DNA from: Planctomycetaceae bacterium UBA6172
Lineage (GTDB): Bacteria > Planctomycetota > Planctomycetia > Pirellulales > Pirellulaceae
Direction of reading: 5' to 3'
Assembly: GCA_002422955.1 (NCBI GenBank)
Contig: DITY01000015.1
Span: 1-49,617, forward strand
Length of the DNA: 49,617 nt
Shown: positions 27,002-35,931 of the stretch, one piece after another
How the letters are laid out: every line of letters begins with the position of its first letter
How positions within the stretch are numbered: the stretch's first letter is position 1
The notes under the pieces: model-generated
Database searches by the model: none
What the model was told of the DNA's origin: nothing
What the model saw: the letters and a program-made list of their open reading frames with translations, nothing else
Program-made: the position numbers and the translations under genes

Positions 27002-27886
27002 TCAGTGCCGGGTGTGCCAAGCGGGATCACCGTAACGTTCTCGCACCAAACGATCCGTCAACTCGTTCGGCCAAGTTCCATCCCCGCTGACCGCGCCGAA
27101 CTCCAGCGCCAACTGATCGACCAAGCGACTCGCGTCCAAGGGGACGGTGGTGATGAACTCGGCATGCGCTCGGCCGCCGCGGTAATCCGGTTGCCGTGGT
27201 GGGGTCAATAGGCAACGGGCGATCTGGTCGAGATCCGCGGCGTGCAGGATCGTGCCGTGGTACAGCAGGTGATCGCGGGCGATGCGGAGGCTGTTGCCCG
27301 AAAACTTGCGACCCGCGAAGGTCAAGTCGCAGGTCCCCTGCCAAGCCACATCGGGAACTTGGTGCCGCAGCGCGGCCGACAACCGAGTCATGACCCAGGC
27401 GTGGGCCGCGTCGACGCGTCTCAGTTCCGGTCGCCGCACGAGGCTCAACACCAGGCTGTACATCAAACAGCCGGGTCCGGCCACGATCGCCGCGCCACCG
27501 CTGCAGCGTCTGAGCACCGGAATCCGAGAGGTTTGGCAATACGGCTGATTGACCTCTACCGCCACCTTCGAACCGCGGCCGATCACCACCACCGGCGAAT
27601 CGAAGGCCCACAGCCGGAGCGTTTCCGCGGGGTCGGTCGCAGCCTCGGCCTCGACCAACAGCGCCTCGTCCAGGGCTAAATCGGCTTCCGCTCGACCGAG
27701 CGACAAATCGAGCCTTCGCAGCGGTGCCACCGTTTCCCCGGCGGGCGCATCGGGTGCCCAGCCCATTGCCGAGTGCGGCTCATTGGGGCGCGACACGGCA
27801 ACCTGCGGTATGGGGGTGCGATCCCCAACTGTCTTCGGGTCTGGCATGGCTCCGCTGCGCCTTGGGGGGTCTGGGAATGATGTCAA
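27002..27886 (-). CDS. Lipoate-protein ligase A family protein (BPL/LPL domain)
   Basis: 294 residues from 27886; the ATG at 27847 (MPDPKTVG) is an equally possible start. The catalytic domain of the LplA/LipM/BirA fold starts near residue 58: DLALDEALLVEAE, then SPVVVIGRGSKV, the RRCSGGAAIVAGPGCLMYSLV core (normally RRxSGGGxV), GTCDLTFAGRKFSGNSLR with the catalytic Lys in GRKFSG, and LYHGTIL. It could attach or transfer lipoate or octanoate to dehydrogenase E2 and GcvH proteins. No lipA, lipB or E2 gene is nearby. The C-terminus lacks an obvious accessory domain. It converges on the small redox gene and diverges from the YTV gene. Confidence 0.85.
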   Translation of the reverse strand: MTSFPDPPRRSGAMPDPKTVGDRTPIPQVAVSRPNEPHSAMGWAPDAPAGETVAPLRRLDLSLGRAEADLALDEALLVEAEAATDPAETLRLWAFDSPVVVIGRGSKVAVEVNQPYCQTSRIPVLRRCSGGAAIVAGPGCLMYSLVLSLVRRPELRRVDAAHAWVMTRLSAALRHQVPDVAWQGTCDLTFAGRKFSGNSLRIARDHLLYHGTILHAADLDQIARCLLTPPRQPDYRGGRAHAEFITTVPLDASRLVDQLALEFGAVSGDGTWPNELTDRLVRERYGDPAWHTRH

Positions 27887-28103
27887 AAAGCAACGGTTGT
27901 AGCGTTAATCAAACAAGTGGGGAAAGATGGCAAAACCAAGCGGCCTGACGTCAAAGAAAACGCTGTTTTTTTGGGATTTTCACTTATTTTTTGGGGTAGG
28001 TCGCTTTATTCTTAATTGGTGGACTCGGGCGAATCGCGTCGCACTCCGTGCGATCATAAGGAAACACAACAGGCAATTTTCCCGCACCGATTTGGCTTTC
28101 AAA
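27887..28103. promoter_or_regulatory. AT-rich leader of the YTV gene with hairpin
   Basis: 217 bases between divergent genes. 27955-28020 is strongly AT-rich against a GC-rich background and likely holds promoter elements, but I could not define -35/-10 boxes. A perfect six-pair hairpin (TCGCAC, loop tcc, GTGCGA) is at 28039-28053, followed by TAAGGAA at 28057-28063, which would be a ribosome-binding sequence but has no start codon at proper distance. Confidence 0.4.
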
Positions 28104-29927
28104 ATGACAAAACAAATGGATCAGGTTGTGCGGCACTCCGGCAAACTCGCCCGGCATCGGGCGGTTTCTCGGGCTGCGCTGCGCGCCGCATTGCAGACTG
28201 CAATCAGCGGGTTTTCGCGTTCGGTCGCCGTCGCCGGGATCTCCGGTTTCGGGATGTTGAGCGGTTGGACGGCGTCCGCCCAGGAAGCGTGCTGCTTCGA
28301 ACCGGCTTATCGGTTGCAGTGCGATACGGTGATGCAGCCGCAGACAGTGCAGCGATTCCGGATCGCCTACGAGATCGATCTGGTCGAGGAAGAGGTGGTT
28401 TCGTTCCGCCCGGTCTTGAGAACGCGGACCGAGGAGCGGGAATTCCGGGTCGCGCGCCCGGTTACGGAAACGAACTACAGAGAGGAACGTTACACGGTCC
28501 AGCGGCCTGTGGTCGAGACTTCGTTTCGCGACGAACAGTTCACTGAAACGACCTTCGTTACCGAAACGGCCGAGCGGGAAGAGCGTGTGACGACGTTCCG
28601 CCCGGTCACGGAAACGCAGATGTTCCAGCAACAATTTCTGGTCCAGCGCCCCGTCGTCGAAACCCAGATGGTGGCTCAGCAACAGGTCGTCCAGCGTCCG
28701 GTGATGGAGACGCAGTTCCGGACCGAACAGGTGACCTCGATGCGTCCGGTCACGACCGTGCAGAATCAAACGGTCGACATGGGCGGGTTCGTTAACCAGC
28801 AGATCGTCCAACCGGGTCAAACCACGTTCGGCCTGACTTGGGTGCCTCGCGCTGTGCAGACGACCGGCCCGTTCGGGATCTTTTCGGTGAATCGTGGCGC
28901 CTCCGTCTGGACACCGATCACGACACCACCAACGGTCCAAAATCAGATGGTCTATCGGCCGAACCTAGTGACACAGCAGGTCGCACAGACCTCGTTCGTT
29001 CCCGAAGTGCAACAGCAGCAGGTGCCGGTTCAGGTGATGCGGATGCAGACCGAAACGGTCACCCAGCAGGTCCCTGTTCAAGTCACCCGGATGCAATCGG
29101 AAGTCGTCTCCCAGCAGGTTCCGGTAACGACCTCGCGAATGGAACCGGTGGTCGAGGTTCGCAAGATCCCCTACACCGTCCAGCGGCCGGTTACCGAAAC
29201 GAAAACCCGGCGGGTGCCGGTTCAGCAGCAGCGGTGGGTCTCCGAGGAGCAGGTCCGTCGTGTCCCCGTGACCACGACCCGCATCGATTACGAAACCCGC
29301 AAGGAACCGGTCGAAATCAAGTATTTTGAGCAAGAGCGCGTGGTCCGAAAGGTCCAGCGTCCCGTCAGCCGCCAGGTGTATGTCCCCTACACCGAAACGG
29401 TGATGGTCCCGCGTCAAGTCGTTCAACGGGCCCCGCTGAACTACTACGACCCGTTCTCGTCGGCGATCATCAGCGGCTACTCGTCGCTGGATGGCGCCAC
29501 GGTCACGCCGTTGTCGTCGGAACCGGTGACCAGCCAGAAGCCGGCGGTCGAATCGAAAGCGGAAGTCTCGGCGGTTGACAAACAGTCGTCGGCGAAGCCC
29601 GACCTTGGTCCCTCGGTCCTGGTAGCCCCAGCCAATGCCGATGAAGCCCCGAAGACCCGGCTGGAAGGCGTGAAGATCACGAGCCCATCGGACCTCAAGT
29701 CCGAGTCGGCGGATGAACCGGCGGCGGCCGACACGGCCGCTGAGCCGGCTGCCGCGGATAAGGCAACCGAGAACGATGCCGAACCGGTCCCTGCCGAAAA
29801 AATTGACGATGGGGGACTCAACCTCGCCCCGCCGAGCGACGACGACGAACTGAAGGCACCGGTCTTGGAGGCGAATCCCGCCTCCCATCGGATCCGTTAT
29901 CGTCCGATGCTGTCGCGACGCGTCTGA
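28104..29927 (+). CDS. YTV-repeat secreted protein (planctomycete cell-wall type)
   Basis: 607 residues from the ATG at 28104; the frame runs upstream to 27927, but the signal peptide (ending GWTASAQE) fits the later start. Residues 60-430 are built of degenerate repeats of the form VxRPVxET-x(6)-E, with YTVQRPVVET and PYTVQRPVTETKT matching the YTV motif, rich in Gln, Arg, Thr, Val and Glu. YTV-domain proteins are planctomycete-specific and have been proposed as cell-wall components. The C-terminal 150 residues are Ala/Asp/Pro-rich, acidic and probably disordered, ending in a basic HRIRYRPMLSRRV. Cys are rare (CCFEPAYRLQC near residue 62), near the mature N-terminus, where they could cross-link. 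Confidence 0.8.
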   Translation: MTKQMDQVVRHSGKLARHRAVSRAALRAALQTAISGFSRSVAVAGISGFGMLSGWTASAQEACCFEPAYRLQCDTVMQPQTVQRFRIAYEIDLVEEEVVSFRPVLRTRTEEREFRVARPVTETNYREERYTVQRPVVETSFRDEQFTETTFVTETAEREERVTTFRPVTETQMFQQQFLVQRPVVETQMVAQQQVVQRPVMETQFRTEQVTSMRPVTTVQNQTVDMGGFVNQQIVQPGQTTFGLTWVPRAVQTTGPFGIFSVNRGASVWTPITTPPTVQNQMVYRPNLVTQQVAQTSFVPEVQQQQVPVQVMRMQTETVTQQVPVQVTRMQSEVVSQQVPVTTSRMEPVVEVRKIPYTVQRPVTETKTRRVPVQQQRWVSEEQVRRVPVTTTRIDYETRKEPVEIKYFEQERVVRKVQRPVSRQVYVPYTETVMVPRQVVQRAPLNYYDPFSSAIISGYSSLDGATVTPLSSEPVTSQKPAVESKAEVSAVDKQSSAKPDLGPSVLVAPANADEAPKTRLEGVKITSPSDLKSESADEPAAADTAAEPAAADKATENDAEPVPAEKIDDGGLNLAPPSDDDELKAPVLEANPASHRIRYRPMLSRRV

Positions 29928-30206
29928 GCCGTTGCCAAATACAAGCGACGTTGCTGACAAGGTCCTAATCGGCGGGTGCGAGAGCCCCCGCCAGTCTTTC
30001 GGATCGGGGCTCGATTGACCTCGTCCGAGGAGACACGTTCTTTTTCGCCGGTCAGGCGTTACGCCCTGATATTGTTCCCACCGTCTGCGTGTCAGCTCTT
30101 CGTGCCACGCGAGTCCCCCTGGCTCGGCGTGACAGCGGGCCACTGGGGCCAACAGCCGGTAGTCGAGACTTCTCTGCGCGATGCGAAATCGGCCTACTGG
30201 GCAGCA
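29928..30206. other. Intergenic region between converging YTV and dehydratase genes
   Basis: 279 bases between two converging genes. An inverted repeat gagcccc (29982-29988)/ggggctc (30006-30012) could form a stem-loop with a 17-nt loop, but no T-run follows on either side, so I do not call it a terminator. No coding sequence is recognisable. Confidence 0.4.
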
Positions 30207-32252
30207 TCACGTCCCTTGAGAGAGCGCTTTACGGCCGGCATCGAGCGTCTTGATGATCTCGTCAACATCATAAACGCAGCCACCCCAAGCACCGCCACCG
30301 ACTTGCTGGAGCGCTGCCCACAATCGGGTGTCATCGGGCAGATTATCATCCGCTTTCAAATCGGGATGTGCCGGACGTAGACGCAGCACGTCGGCACCCT
30401 GTTCGGGGGTCAAGGCCCGCAACTCACCCGAGCTTTCGTCTCGTTCGCCGATCAAGTTCACCGTGCCGACCATGCTGTTGCGGTCAATCACGATCTCGAT
30501 CCGATCACCGTCCCGGACCTTGCCGATCGGTCCCCCCGCGAGCGCTTCGGGACCGACGTGGCCGATGCAGGCACCGGTGCTGACCCCAGAGAACCGTGCG
30601 TCGGTGATCAGGGCCACCGACTTGCCCCAGGGGATGAACTTGAGCGCCGAGGTGATTTGATAGGTTTCCTCCATGCCACACCCCAGCGGGCCTCGGCCGA
30701 TCAGCACCATCACGTCACCCGCCTGGACCGGCTGGCCGCTTTGGCCCTTGACCGCCAGAATCGCGGACCGCTCGGTGGTGAAGACGCGAGCCGGGCCGAC
30801 CTTGCGATAGACGCCGTCCGGATCGATCACGCTGGCGTCGATCGAGGTGGCCTTGATGACCGATCCCTCCGGGCAGAGATTGCCGGCGGGAAAGCAGACC
30901 GTGCTGGTTAGGCCACGTTGCTTGGCGCGAGGCGGCGGCATGATCACGTCATCGGGGTCGACGTGGTCGACGCGGCGGAGCGTTTCGCGGCAAATCTCGC
31001 GCCGCTCGCAGGTCGGCCAGGCGTCGAGGATCTCGTTCCAGGTCAAGCCACTGGCGGTCATCGCATCGCCTTGGAACAGGCCGAGTTCCCGCAGGTGCCA
31101 GGCGATCTCCGGGACGCCACCGGCCAAGAACAGTTGCACCGTCGGATGCCCGACCGGACCGTTGGGCAAACAATCCACGATCCGCGACACCGCCGCATTG
31201 GCCTTGCGGAACGCATCGGCGTCGGGCCGCTTCAACCCGGCCGCCGCGGCGATCGCCGGGATGTGCAACAACAGATTGGTACTGCCGCCGACGGCCGCAT
31301 GAATCAACATCGCGTTTTCCAAGGCCGCGTCCGTGACGATATCTCGGAGCGTCAAGCCACGTTCGATCAGCCGCCGCGCCGCCAGGGCGCTATCCCGCGC
31401 CAGCCGCAACCAGACCGGCTGCCCGCTCGGGGCCAGCGCGGCGTGCGGCAACGTCATCCCCAACGCTTCGGCAACGACCTGCGACGTCGCCGCGGTCCCG
31501 AGAAACTGACACCCGCCACCCGGGCTGCCACAGGCGCGACAGCCTTCGAGCGAGGCTTGTTCCAGCGTGATCTCGCCATGCGCGTAGCGGGCGCCGATCG
31601 ACTGCACCTTGCCCGCATCCTCGCCGACCGTCGGCGGCAGCGTCACGCCGCCTGGGACCAGTACCGACGGCAGGTCGGCGCAACCGCAGAGCGCCTGCAT
31701 CATCGCCGGTAAACCTTTGTCGCAAGTCGCCACACCGATCACGGCGCGACGCCTGGGCAGCGACCGGATCAGCCGCCGCATCACGATCGCGGCGTCGTTG
31801 CGATAGGGGAGGCTGTCGAACATCCCCTGTGTCCCCTGGCTCCGGCCGTCGCAGGGGTCGCTTACGAACGCCGCGAAGGGGACGCCACCTCCTTCACGAA
31901 TCGTCTCGGCGGCTTCCTGGACCAGCAGCCCCACTTCCCAGTGACCGGTGTGGTATCCCAACGCGATCGGTTTGCCGTCCGGAGCTCGCACCCCACCCTG
32001 GGTGCTGATGATCAGAAACTGATCGCCGAGCAATCGTTCCGGCTCCCACCCCATCCCGGCGTTTTGCGTCAGGCCGAACAGGTCTCCGCTCGACCAGGTG
32101 CGTAACATCTCATCGGTCAACGGCAGGCTGCCGCTTGGCCCAGGGGCTCGCGTCGCCAGGCTGGCGGCATCTGGGGCGGGGAATAACTCATGGGACCCCG
32201 GCTGTGCCGAAACTTGATCGCGTGACACCGAAACCTCGTCCTGGATTCGCAT
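30207..32252 (-). CDS. YjhG/YagF-type dihydroxy-acid (sugar-acid) dehydratase
   Basis: 681 residues from the ATG at 32252 (MRIQDEVSVSRD); ATG at 32318 and a start at 32345 are in frame but give unlikely N-termini. The alignment starts at about residue 50. Sequence tracks E. coli YjhG closely: GYHTGHWEVGLLVQEAAETI, SDPCDGRSQGTQGMFDSLPY, VIGVATCDKGLPAMM, SLEGCRACGSPGGGCQFLG, AMLIHAAVGGSTNLLLHIPA, GLTSTVCFPAGNLCPEGSVI, EETYQITSALKFIPWGKSV and DDTRLWAALQQVGGGAWGGC. The IlvD/Edd fold holds an iron-sulfur cluster through conserved Cys (CDGRSQG, CDKGLP, CRAC). This subgroup dehydrates aldonic acids such as D-xylonate; substrate is not fixed by sequence alone. Divergent from an APC permease. Confidence 0.92.
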   Translation of the reverse strand: MRIQDEVSVSRDQVSAQPGSHELFPAPDAASLATRAPGPSGSLPLTDEMLRTWSSGDLFGLTQNAGMGWEPERLLGDQFLIISTQGGVRAPDGKPIALGYHTGHWEVGLLVQEAAETIREGGGVPFAAFVSDPCDGRSQGTQGMFDSLPYRNDAAIVMRRLIRSLPRRRAVIGVATCDKGLPAMMQALCGCADLPSVLVPGGVTLPPTVGEDAGKVQSIGARYAHGEITLEQASLEGCRACGSPGGGCQFLGTAATSQVVAEALGMTLPHAALAPSGQPVWLRLARDSALAARRLIERGLTLRDIVTDAALENAMLIHAAVGGSTNLLLHIPAIAAAAGLKRPDADAFRKANAAVSRIVDCLPNGPVGHPTVQLFLAGGVPEIAWHLRELGLFQGDAMTASGLTWNEILDAWPTCERREICRETLRRVDHVDPDDVIMPPPRAKQRGLTSTVCFPAGNLCPEGSVIKATSIDASVIDPDGVYRKVGPARVFTTERSAILAVKGQSGQPVQAGDVMVLIGRGPLGCGMEETYQITSALKFIPWGKSVALITDARFSGVSTGACIGHVGPEALAGGPIGKVRDGDRIEIVIDRNSMVGTVNLIGERDESSGELRALTPEQGADVLRLRPAHPDLKADDNLPDDTRLWAALQQVGGGAWGGCVYDVDEIIKTLDAGRKALSQGT

Positions 32253-32495
32253 GGGAAAAATGAAAAGTCCACCGCCAAGGGGAGGCGGCCAGTCGTTTTC
32301 GGACTCGATGAGTTCCATTAACCCGCCGCCGCGGACGGCGGTCAATGGGCCAACGAAGGCGGCCGGGAACCTCGCTTGATGCTGGTCACGGATGGGGCGT
32401 GGCGCTGCCGCATCGAATGCACCCGGGACACGACCGGCTCACCGACTCGCAATGCCCAGGCCATACCCTTAACCTAAGCAGGGTCGGGAGCCCCG

Positions 32496-33938
32496 TTGCC
32501 GCAAGCCCACGTTCCATACGAGCCTACCTTGGCCGAACCCAACCCGTACGTACCGCACGAACCCGCCTCTGCGAATTCGCCTGCCGCGTCGGACGAACCG
32601 ACCTTCGGAATCGCGGAAGTGCGGAATGAAATCTCCCCCTTTTCCGCCATCAATGTGGTCGTGGCGAGCATGATCGGGGCGGGCGTCTACACGACCAGCG
32701 GCTTCGCACTCGCCGATCTGGGTTCTCCGCTGCTCGTCCTCGCCGCGTGGGCGGTGGGGGGCGTGTTGGCGATTTGTGGCGCGCTCAGCTACGGCGGGCT
32801 CGCCCAACGGTTTACCGAATCGGGGGGCGAATACCTGTTCCTGTCCCGCGCCATCCATCCGTCGGCAGGTTATGTCGCCGGGTTTGTGTCGCTGCTGGCC
32901 GGGTTCACCGGGGCGATCGCGTTCGCGGCGCGAGCTTTCGAAGCTTATTGGTTGGGGATGATGGAAACAGTGGGCGCAGCGAACCCGCTACCGGACGGGA
33001 CCATCGCCGGGATGCTCGTGCTCGCCGCCTGGCTGCTGCACGGGTTTCGCACCCGCGCCGGGACCCGGATCCAGGACCTGCTGGTGACGATCAAGGTAGG
33101 AATGCTCGCCGCTTTTCTGCTGTTCGCGTTCGTGTCGCTCCGCCAGCCCTGGCAAGGACTGGAGACCGCTGTCGAACGGCCCGACGGCCCAGTGATCGCG
33201 GCGTTTGCCGTCTCGTTGATGTGGATCTCACTCAGTTACAGCGGCTTCAACGCCGCGATCTATATCACCGCGGAGGTACGTGACGGGGGCACGACGGTGC
33301 GTCGGGCGCTACTGATCGGCACGCTCATCGTGACCCTGATCTATCTGCTCTTGAATGCGGTCTTCGTGCTCGCCCCGCCTGCCGCAGCGGTGCTAGGCAA
33401 GCAGGACATCGCGGCCGAGGCGGCAGGCTACGTCGGCGGTCCGGTTTTCGAAAAGCTGTTTCGCATCACCATCCTGCTGTCTCTGGCAACCAGTGTGATG
33501 TCGCTGATGATGACCGGGCCGCGGGTTTACGCGAAGATGGCCGAAGACGGCGTCCTGCCACAATGGTTCGCGCCGCGGGCCGATGGACCGGGCCGGGGGG
33601 TATTTGCCCAAGCTGTCTTCGCGTTGATCGTGATCGGGTTCGCGTCGCTGCGCCAGCTGCTCTCGTACTTAGGCTTAACGCTGTCGCTCAGCGCCGCCCT
33701 GACGGTCGCCGTCTTGTTCGTACTGCATCGCCGGGGAGAAACGATCCACGTCCCGGGTTACCCGTGGCCGCCACTGATTTTCGTCATCGGCACCCTGATC
33801 ATCGCCGGCGTGGCGGGCAGCCAGCGCCCGGTCGAATTAGCGGTCACCGCGGGAACGCTCGCCGTGGGCTTGATCGCCTACTGGTTGCATCTCGCTTTGG
33901 GCGACAAGAAGCGGCCTACCGCCCAACGCGTGCCCTAG
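32496..33938 (+). CDS. APC family amino-acid/polyamine permease
   Basis: 480 residues. The start is a TTG at 32496 with GGGAG at 32486-32490, 5 nt upstream, and a stop codon directly above, so TTG is strongly supported. A polar, Pro-rich N-tail of about 40 residues precedes many hydrophobic segments. APC hallmarks are INVVVASMIGAGVYTTSGFAL in helix 1, YGGLAQRFTESGGEYLFLS in helix 3, and SLMWISLSYSGFNAAIYIT. Such permeases import or exchange amino acids or polyamines; substrate unknown. Divergent from the YjhG-type dehydratase with 243 nt between start codons (32252 and 32496). Confidence 0.93.
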   Translation: MPQAHVPYEPTLAEPNPYVPHEPASANSPAASDEPTFGIAEVRNEISPFSAINVVVASMIGAGVYTTSGFALADLGSPLLVLAAWAVGGVLAICGALSYGGLAQRFTESGGEYLFLSRAIHPSAGYVAGFVSLLAGFTGAIAFAARAFEAYWLGMMETVGAANPLPDGTIAGMLVLAAWLLHGFRTRAGTRIQDLLVTIKVGMLAAFLLFAFVSLRQPWQGLETAVERPDGPVIAAFAVSLMWISLSYSGFNAAIYITAEVRDGGTTVRRALLIGTLIVTLIYLLLNAVFVLAPPAAAVLGKQDIAAEAAGYVGGPVFEKLFRITILLSLATSVMSLMMTGPRVYAKMAEDGVLPQWFAPRADGPGRGVFAQAVFALIVIGFASLRQLLSYLGLTLSLSAALTVAVLFVLHRRGETIHVPGYPWPPLIFVIGTLIIAGVAGSQRPVELAVTAGTLAVGLIAYWLHLALGDKKRPTAQRVP

Positions 33939-33946
33939 AACGCTGC

Positions 33947-34501
33947 TCAGTGGGAGACTTGCCGCATCTTGTTTCGGGCGCGGCTCAGCACCGGCCCGAT
34001 GCTGCTCTCCTGGATGCCGATCTGGCGGCTGATCTCCTGATAACTCAGGCCATCCAAGTGATACATCCGCACGATTTGGGCCTCGTCCGGCGAAAGGCGC
34101 GTGAGTAACCGTTCGACCTCTTCGGCATCTTCGAACTGGGCCAGCTCTCGGTCCGGTTGCCCCTGTTGATCCAGCAACTCATCAGAGAGCGTTGCCGGCG
34201 AACGGGTCATCAACCGGCGCACGGTGATCCGGCGTGCGATCACGCTCAAGTACGTGGCGAGCGAGCAATTCTTCTGAAACCGCCGAAGCACGACGTATTT
34301 GTCGGCGACAATGGCCGCGAAGATCTCCGCCACCAAGTCGTCCCGCGTATCATCGTCGAGCGGCAGGCCGCGGGTCCGGGCGGTGTGAGTGACGACATGG
34401 ATCATCAATCCCAGAAACCGGTCGACGAAGTTGACCCATGCCCGGGGTGCCGACATCAGGCATTGATCGAGCAATTCTCGGTCGATTACGGAAAGACTCA
34501 C
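33947..34501 (-). CDS. ECF-like sigma-70 family RNA polymerase sigma factor
   Basis: 184 residues from the GTG at 34501 (product MSLSVIDRELLDQCL); a TTG at 34537 is the longer alternative. Region 2 runs from FVDRFLGLMIHVV to KNCSLATYLSVIARRITVRRLM; the LATYLSVIARRI block is the -10 binding and core-binding part. Region 4 is SPDEAQIVRMYHLDGLSYQEISRQIG ending in SSIGPVLSRARNKMRQ. No anti-sigma factor gene is adjacent, so regulation may involve other partners. It is convergent with the APC permease; its stop is 8 nt from the permease stop. Promoters it would read cannot be identified from this window. Confidence 0.88.
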   Translation of the reverse strand: MSLSVIDRELLDQCLMSAPRAWVNFVDRFLGLMIHVVTHTARTRGLPLDDDTRDDLVAEIFAAIVADKYVVLRRFQKNCSLATYLSVIARRITVRRLMTRSPATLSDELLDQQGQPDRELAQFEDAEEVERLLTRLSPDEAQIVRMYHLDGLSYQEISRQIGIQESSIGPVLSRARNKMRQVSH

Positions 34502-34923
34502 GCCAACACGCCCAGACGCTAGAATAGGAAGCGGCAATTCGACTCGTAACTCGGGGACATAGCCCCGCTCAGCCCTCCCTGATTCGTGCCCCTAAATCAG
34601 ACGCTCTTATCCGACGCCAACTTTCGCGCCCCCTCAGGGCTACCGAGCGTTACGAGGGTGCTTGCAAAGACTTGGTCGTGAAAAAACCTGTCAAAGGTCA
34701 CCAATCCATCCTAGGCGCAGGAAATCCTGATCGCAAGTTAATCAAACCCACATTTCGCCACGAAGTCTCGAAAAACGGCCTCGGAACCTGTTTTCATTCC
34801 CCCCATCGACCCGACCGGTTCCGAATCGGACACCAAATCGATATGGTTTAACTGGGGATTCTGTCACTCACTTGGCAACCCCGACCGTACCCCATCCTCC
34901 CCTGTTGTCAGGAATTCTACGCC
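34502..34923. other. Intergenic region upstream of sodA
   Basis: 422 bases between divergently transcribed sigma factor and sodA. The best promoter-like pair facing sodA is TTCCGA, 17 bp, TATGGT (about 34819-34847), a weak match. No terminator, RNA gene or protein-coding frame is convincing here; an A-run gtgaaaaaacc near 34678 is isolated. Confidence 0.4.
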
Positions 34924-35547
34924 ATGGCCTTCACCCTACCAGCACTGCCTTACGCCTACGACGCGTTGGAACCGAGCATCGACGCGCGAACGATGGAGAT
35001 CCATCACACCAAACATCACCAGGCTTACATCAACAACGTCAACGCGGCCATCGCCGGGACGCCGCTGGAAAGCAAAACGGTCGAGGCCTTGATCGCCGAC
35101 CTGGCGTCGGTTCCCGAAGACAAGCGGACCGCCGTTCGCAACAACGGCGGCGGCCACGCCAACCATGCCCTGTTCTGGACGAGCATGGGCCCCGGCAAAG
35201 GCGGAGCACCGGCCGGAGCATTGGCAGCCGCCATCGCTTCGACCTTCGGATCGCTCGAAGCGATGAAAACCGGCTTCAACGAAGCCGCCACGAAGCGTTT
35301 TGGTAGCGGTTGGGCTTGGCTGTACCTCGAAGAGGGCAAGCTCAAGATCGGTAGCACCGCCAATCAAGATTCCCCGCTGATGGGCACGGCGATCGCCGGA
35401 ATCTCGGGCACACCCCTGCTGGGCCTCGACGTTTGGGAACATGCCTACTACTTGAACTACCAGAACCGTCGCCCCGATTACATCACCGCGTTCTGGAACG
35501 TCGTCGATTGGGACGCTGTCGCCGCCCGCTACGCCGAGGCAAAGTAA
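34924..35547 (+). CDS. sodA: Superoxide dismutase, Mn/Fe family (Mn-type signature)
   Basis: 207 residues, usual length. Converts superoxide to oxygen and peroxide; no signal peptide, so cytoplasmic. Metal ligands are H27 in MEIHHTKHHQAY, H81 in GGHANHALFW, and D169 and H173 in DVWEHAYY. The NGGGHANHALFW segment with Gly before HANH is the Mn-specific type; metal use should be verified. The start is the only ATG in place; no strong ribosome binding site. Codon use is strongly biased, as expected of an expressed stress gene. Confidence 0.97.
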   Translation: MAFTLPALPYAYDALEPSIDARTMEIHHTKHHQAYINNVNAAIAGTPLESKTVEALIADLASVPEDKRTAVRNNGGGHANHALFWTSMGPGKGGAPAGALAAAIASTFGSLEAMKTGFNEAATKRFGSGWAWLYLEEGKLKIGSTANQDSPLMGTAIAGISGTPLLGLDVWEHAYYLNYQNRRPDYITAFWNVVDWDAVAARYAEAK

Positions 35548-35931
35548 CATCCAGCGATGTCTAGCATGCGATGGCCTGCTCTCGTCAACCGATCCCGCTG
35601 ACGAGAACAGGCCCGCCCCCGACAACGAATGTCGGGATAACCATCTTCGACCCCACAGTGGCTTCCCCAAGCTGACCAACGTCGCCGATAGCCAGCCGAC
35701 AGCCAAACGGGCGGACACCGTTGGCCAAGCGAATCATTTTGCTTGCGTCATGCACCCGATCGCGTAAGCTGTCATGGTCACACGGGTTGGCGTGACCCTC
35801 GATGACCACGCCGGCTTAGCACCGGATGATCGAGTTGCTCGCGACCTTGCCCCGCGTTGGCCATTTCGGATCGGTCTCGAAATCGGTCCCGGATGCTCAT
35901 CAAATCGGTTCTCGAACGCGAGGAGTGGAAG
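35548..35931. other. Intergenic region with possible degenerate OmpA-like fragment
   Basis: 384 bases between sodA and a cytochrome gene. No RNA gene or terminator is seen. The minus strand of 35585-35809 has an open frame described separately. The region otherwise has no recognisable coding content. Confidence 0.35.
35585..35809 (-). pseudogene. Possible remnant of an OmpA-like domain
   Basis: A 74-codon frame begins GTG-initiated with VVIEGHANPCDHDSLRDRV and runs to LAIGDVGQLGEA. The VVIEGHA start and the later GxxxVRPFGCRLAIGDVGQ resemble the OmpA/MotB peptidoglycan-binding domain pattern (IEGHTD...), but the length is half of a domain, a stop codon lies three codons upstream and third-position GC is lower than in neighbours. 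It could be a chance open frame. Confidence 0.22.

Noticed and set aside
29982..30012. Inverted repeat gagcccc/ggggctc as a terminator
   Set aside because: Loop is 17 nt and no T-run follows on either strand.
29976..30380. Plus-strand open frame downstream of the YTV gene
   Set aside because: Half of it overlaps the dehydratase on the other strand, no similarity and no start signals.
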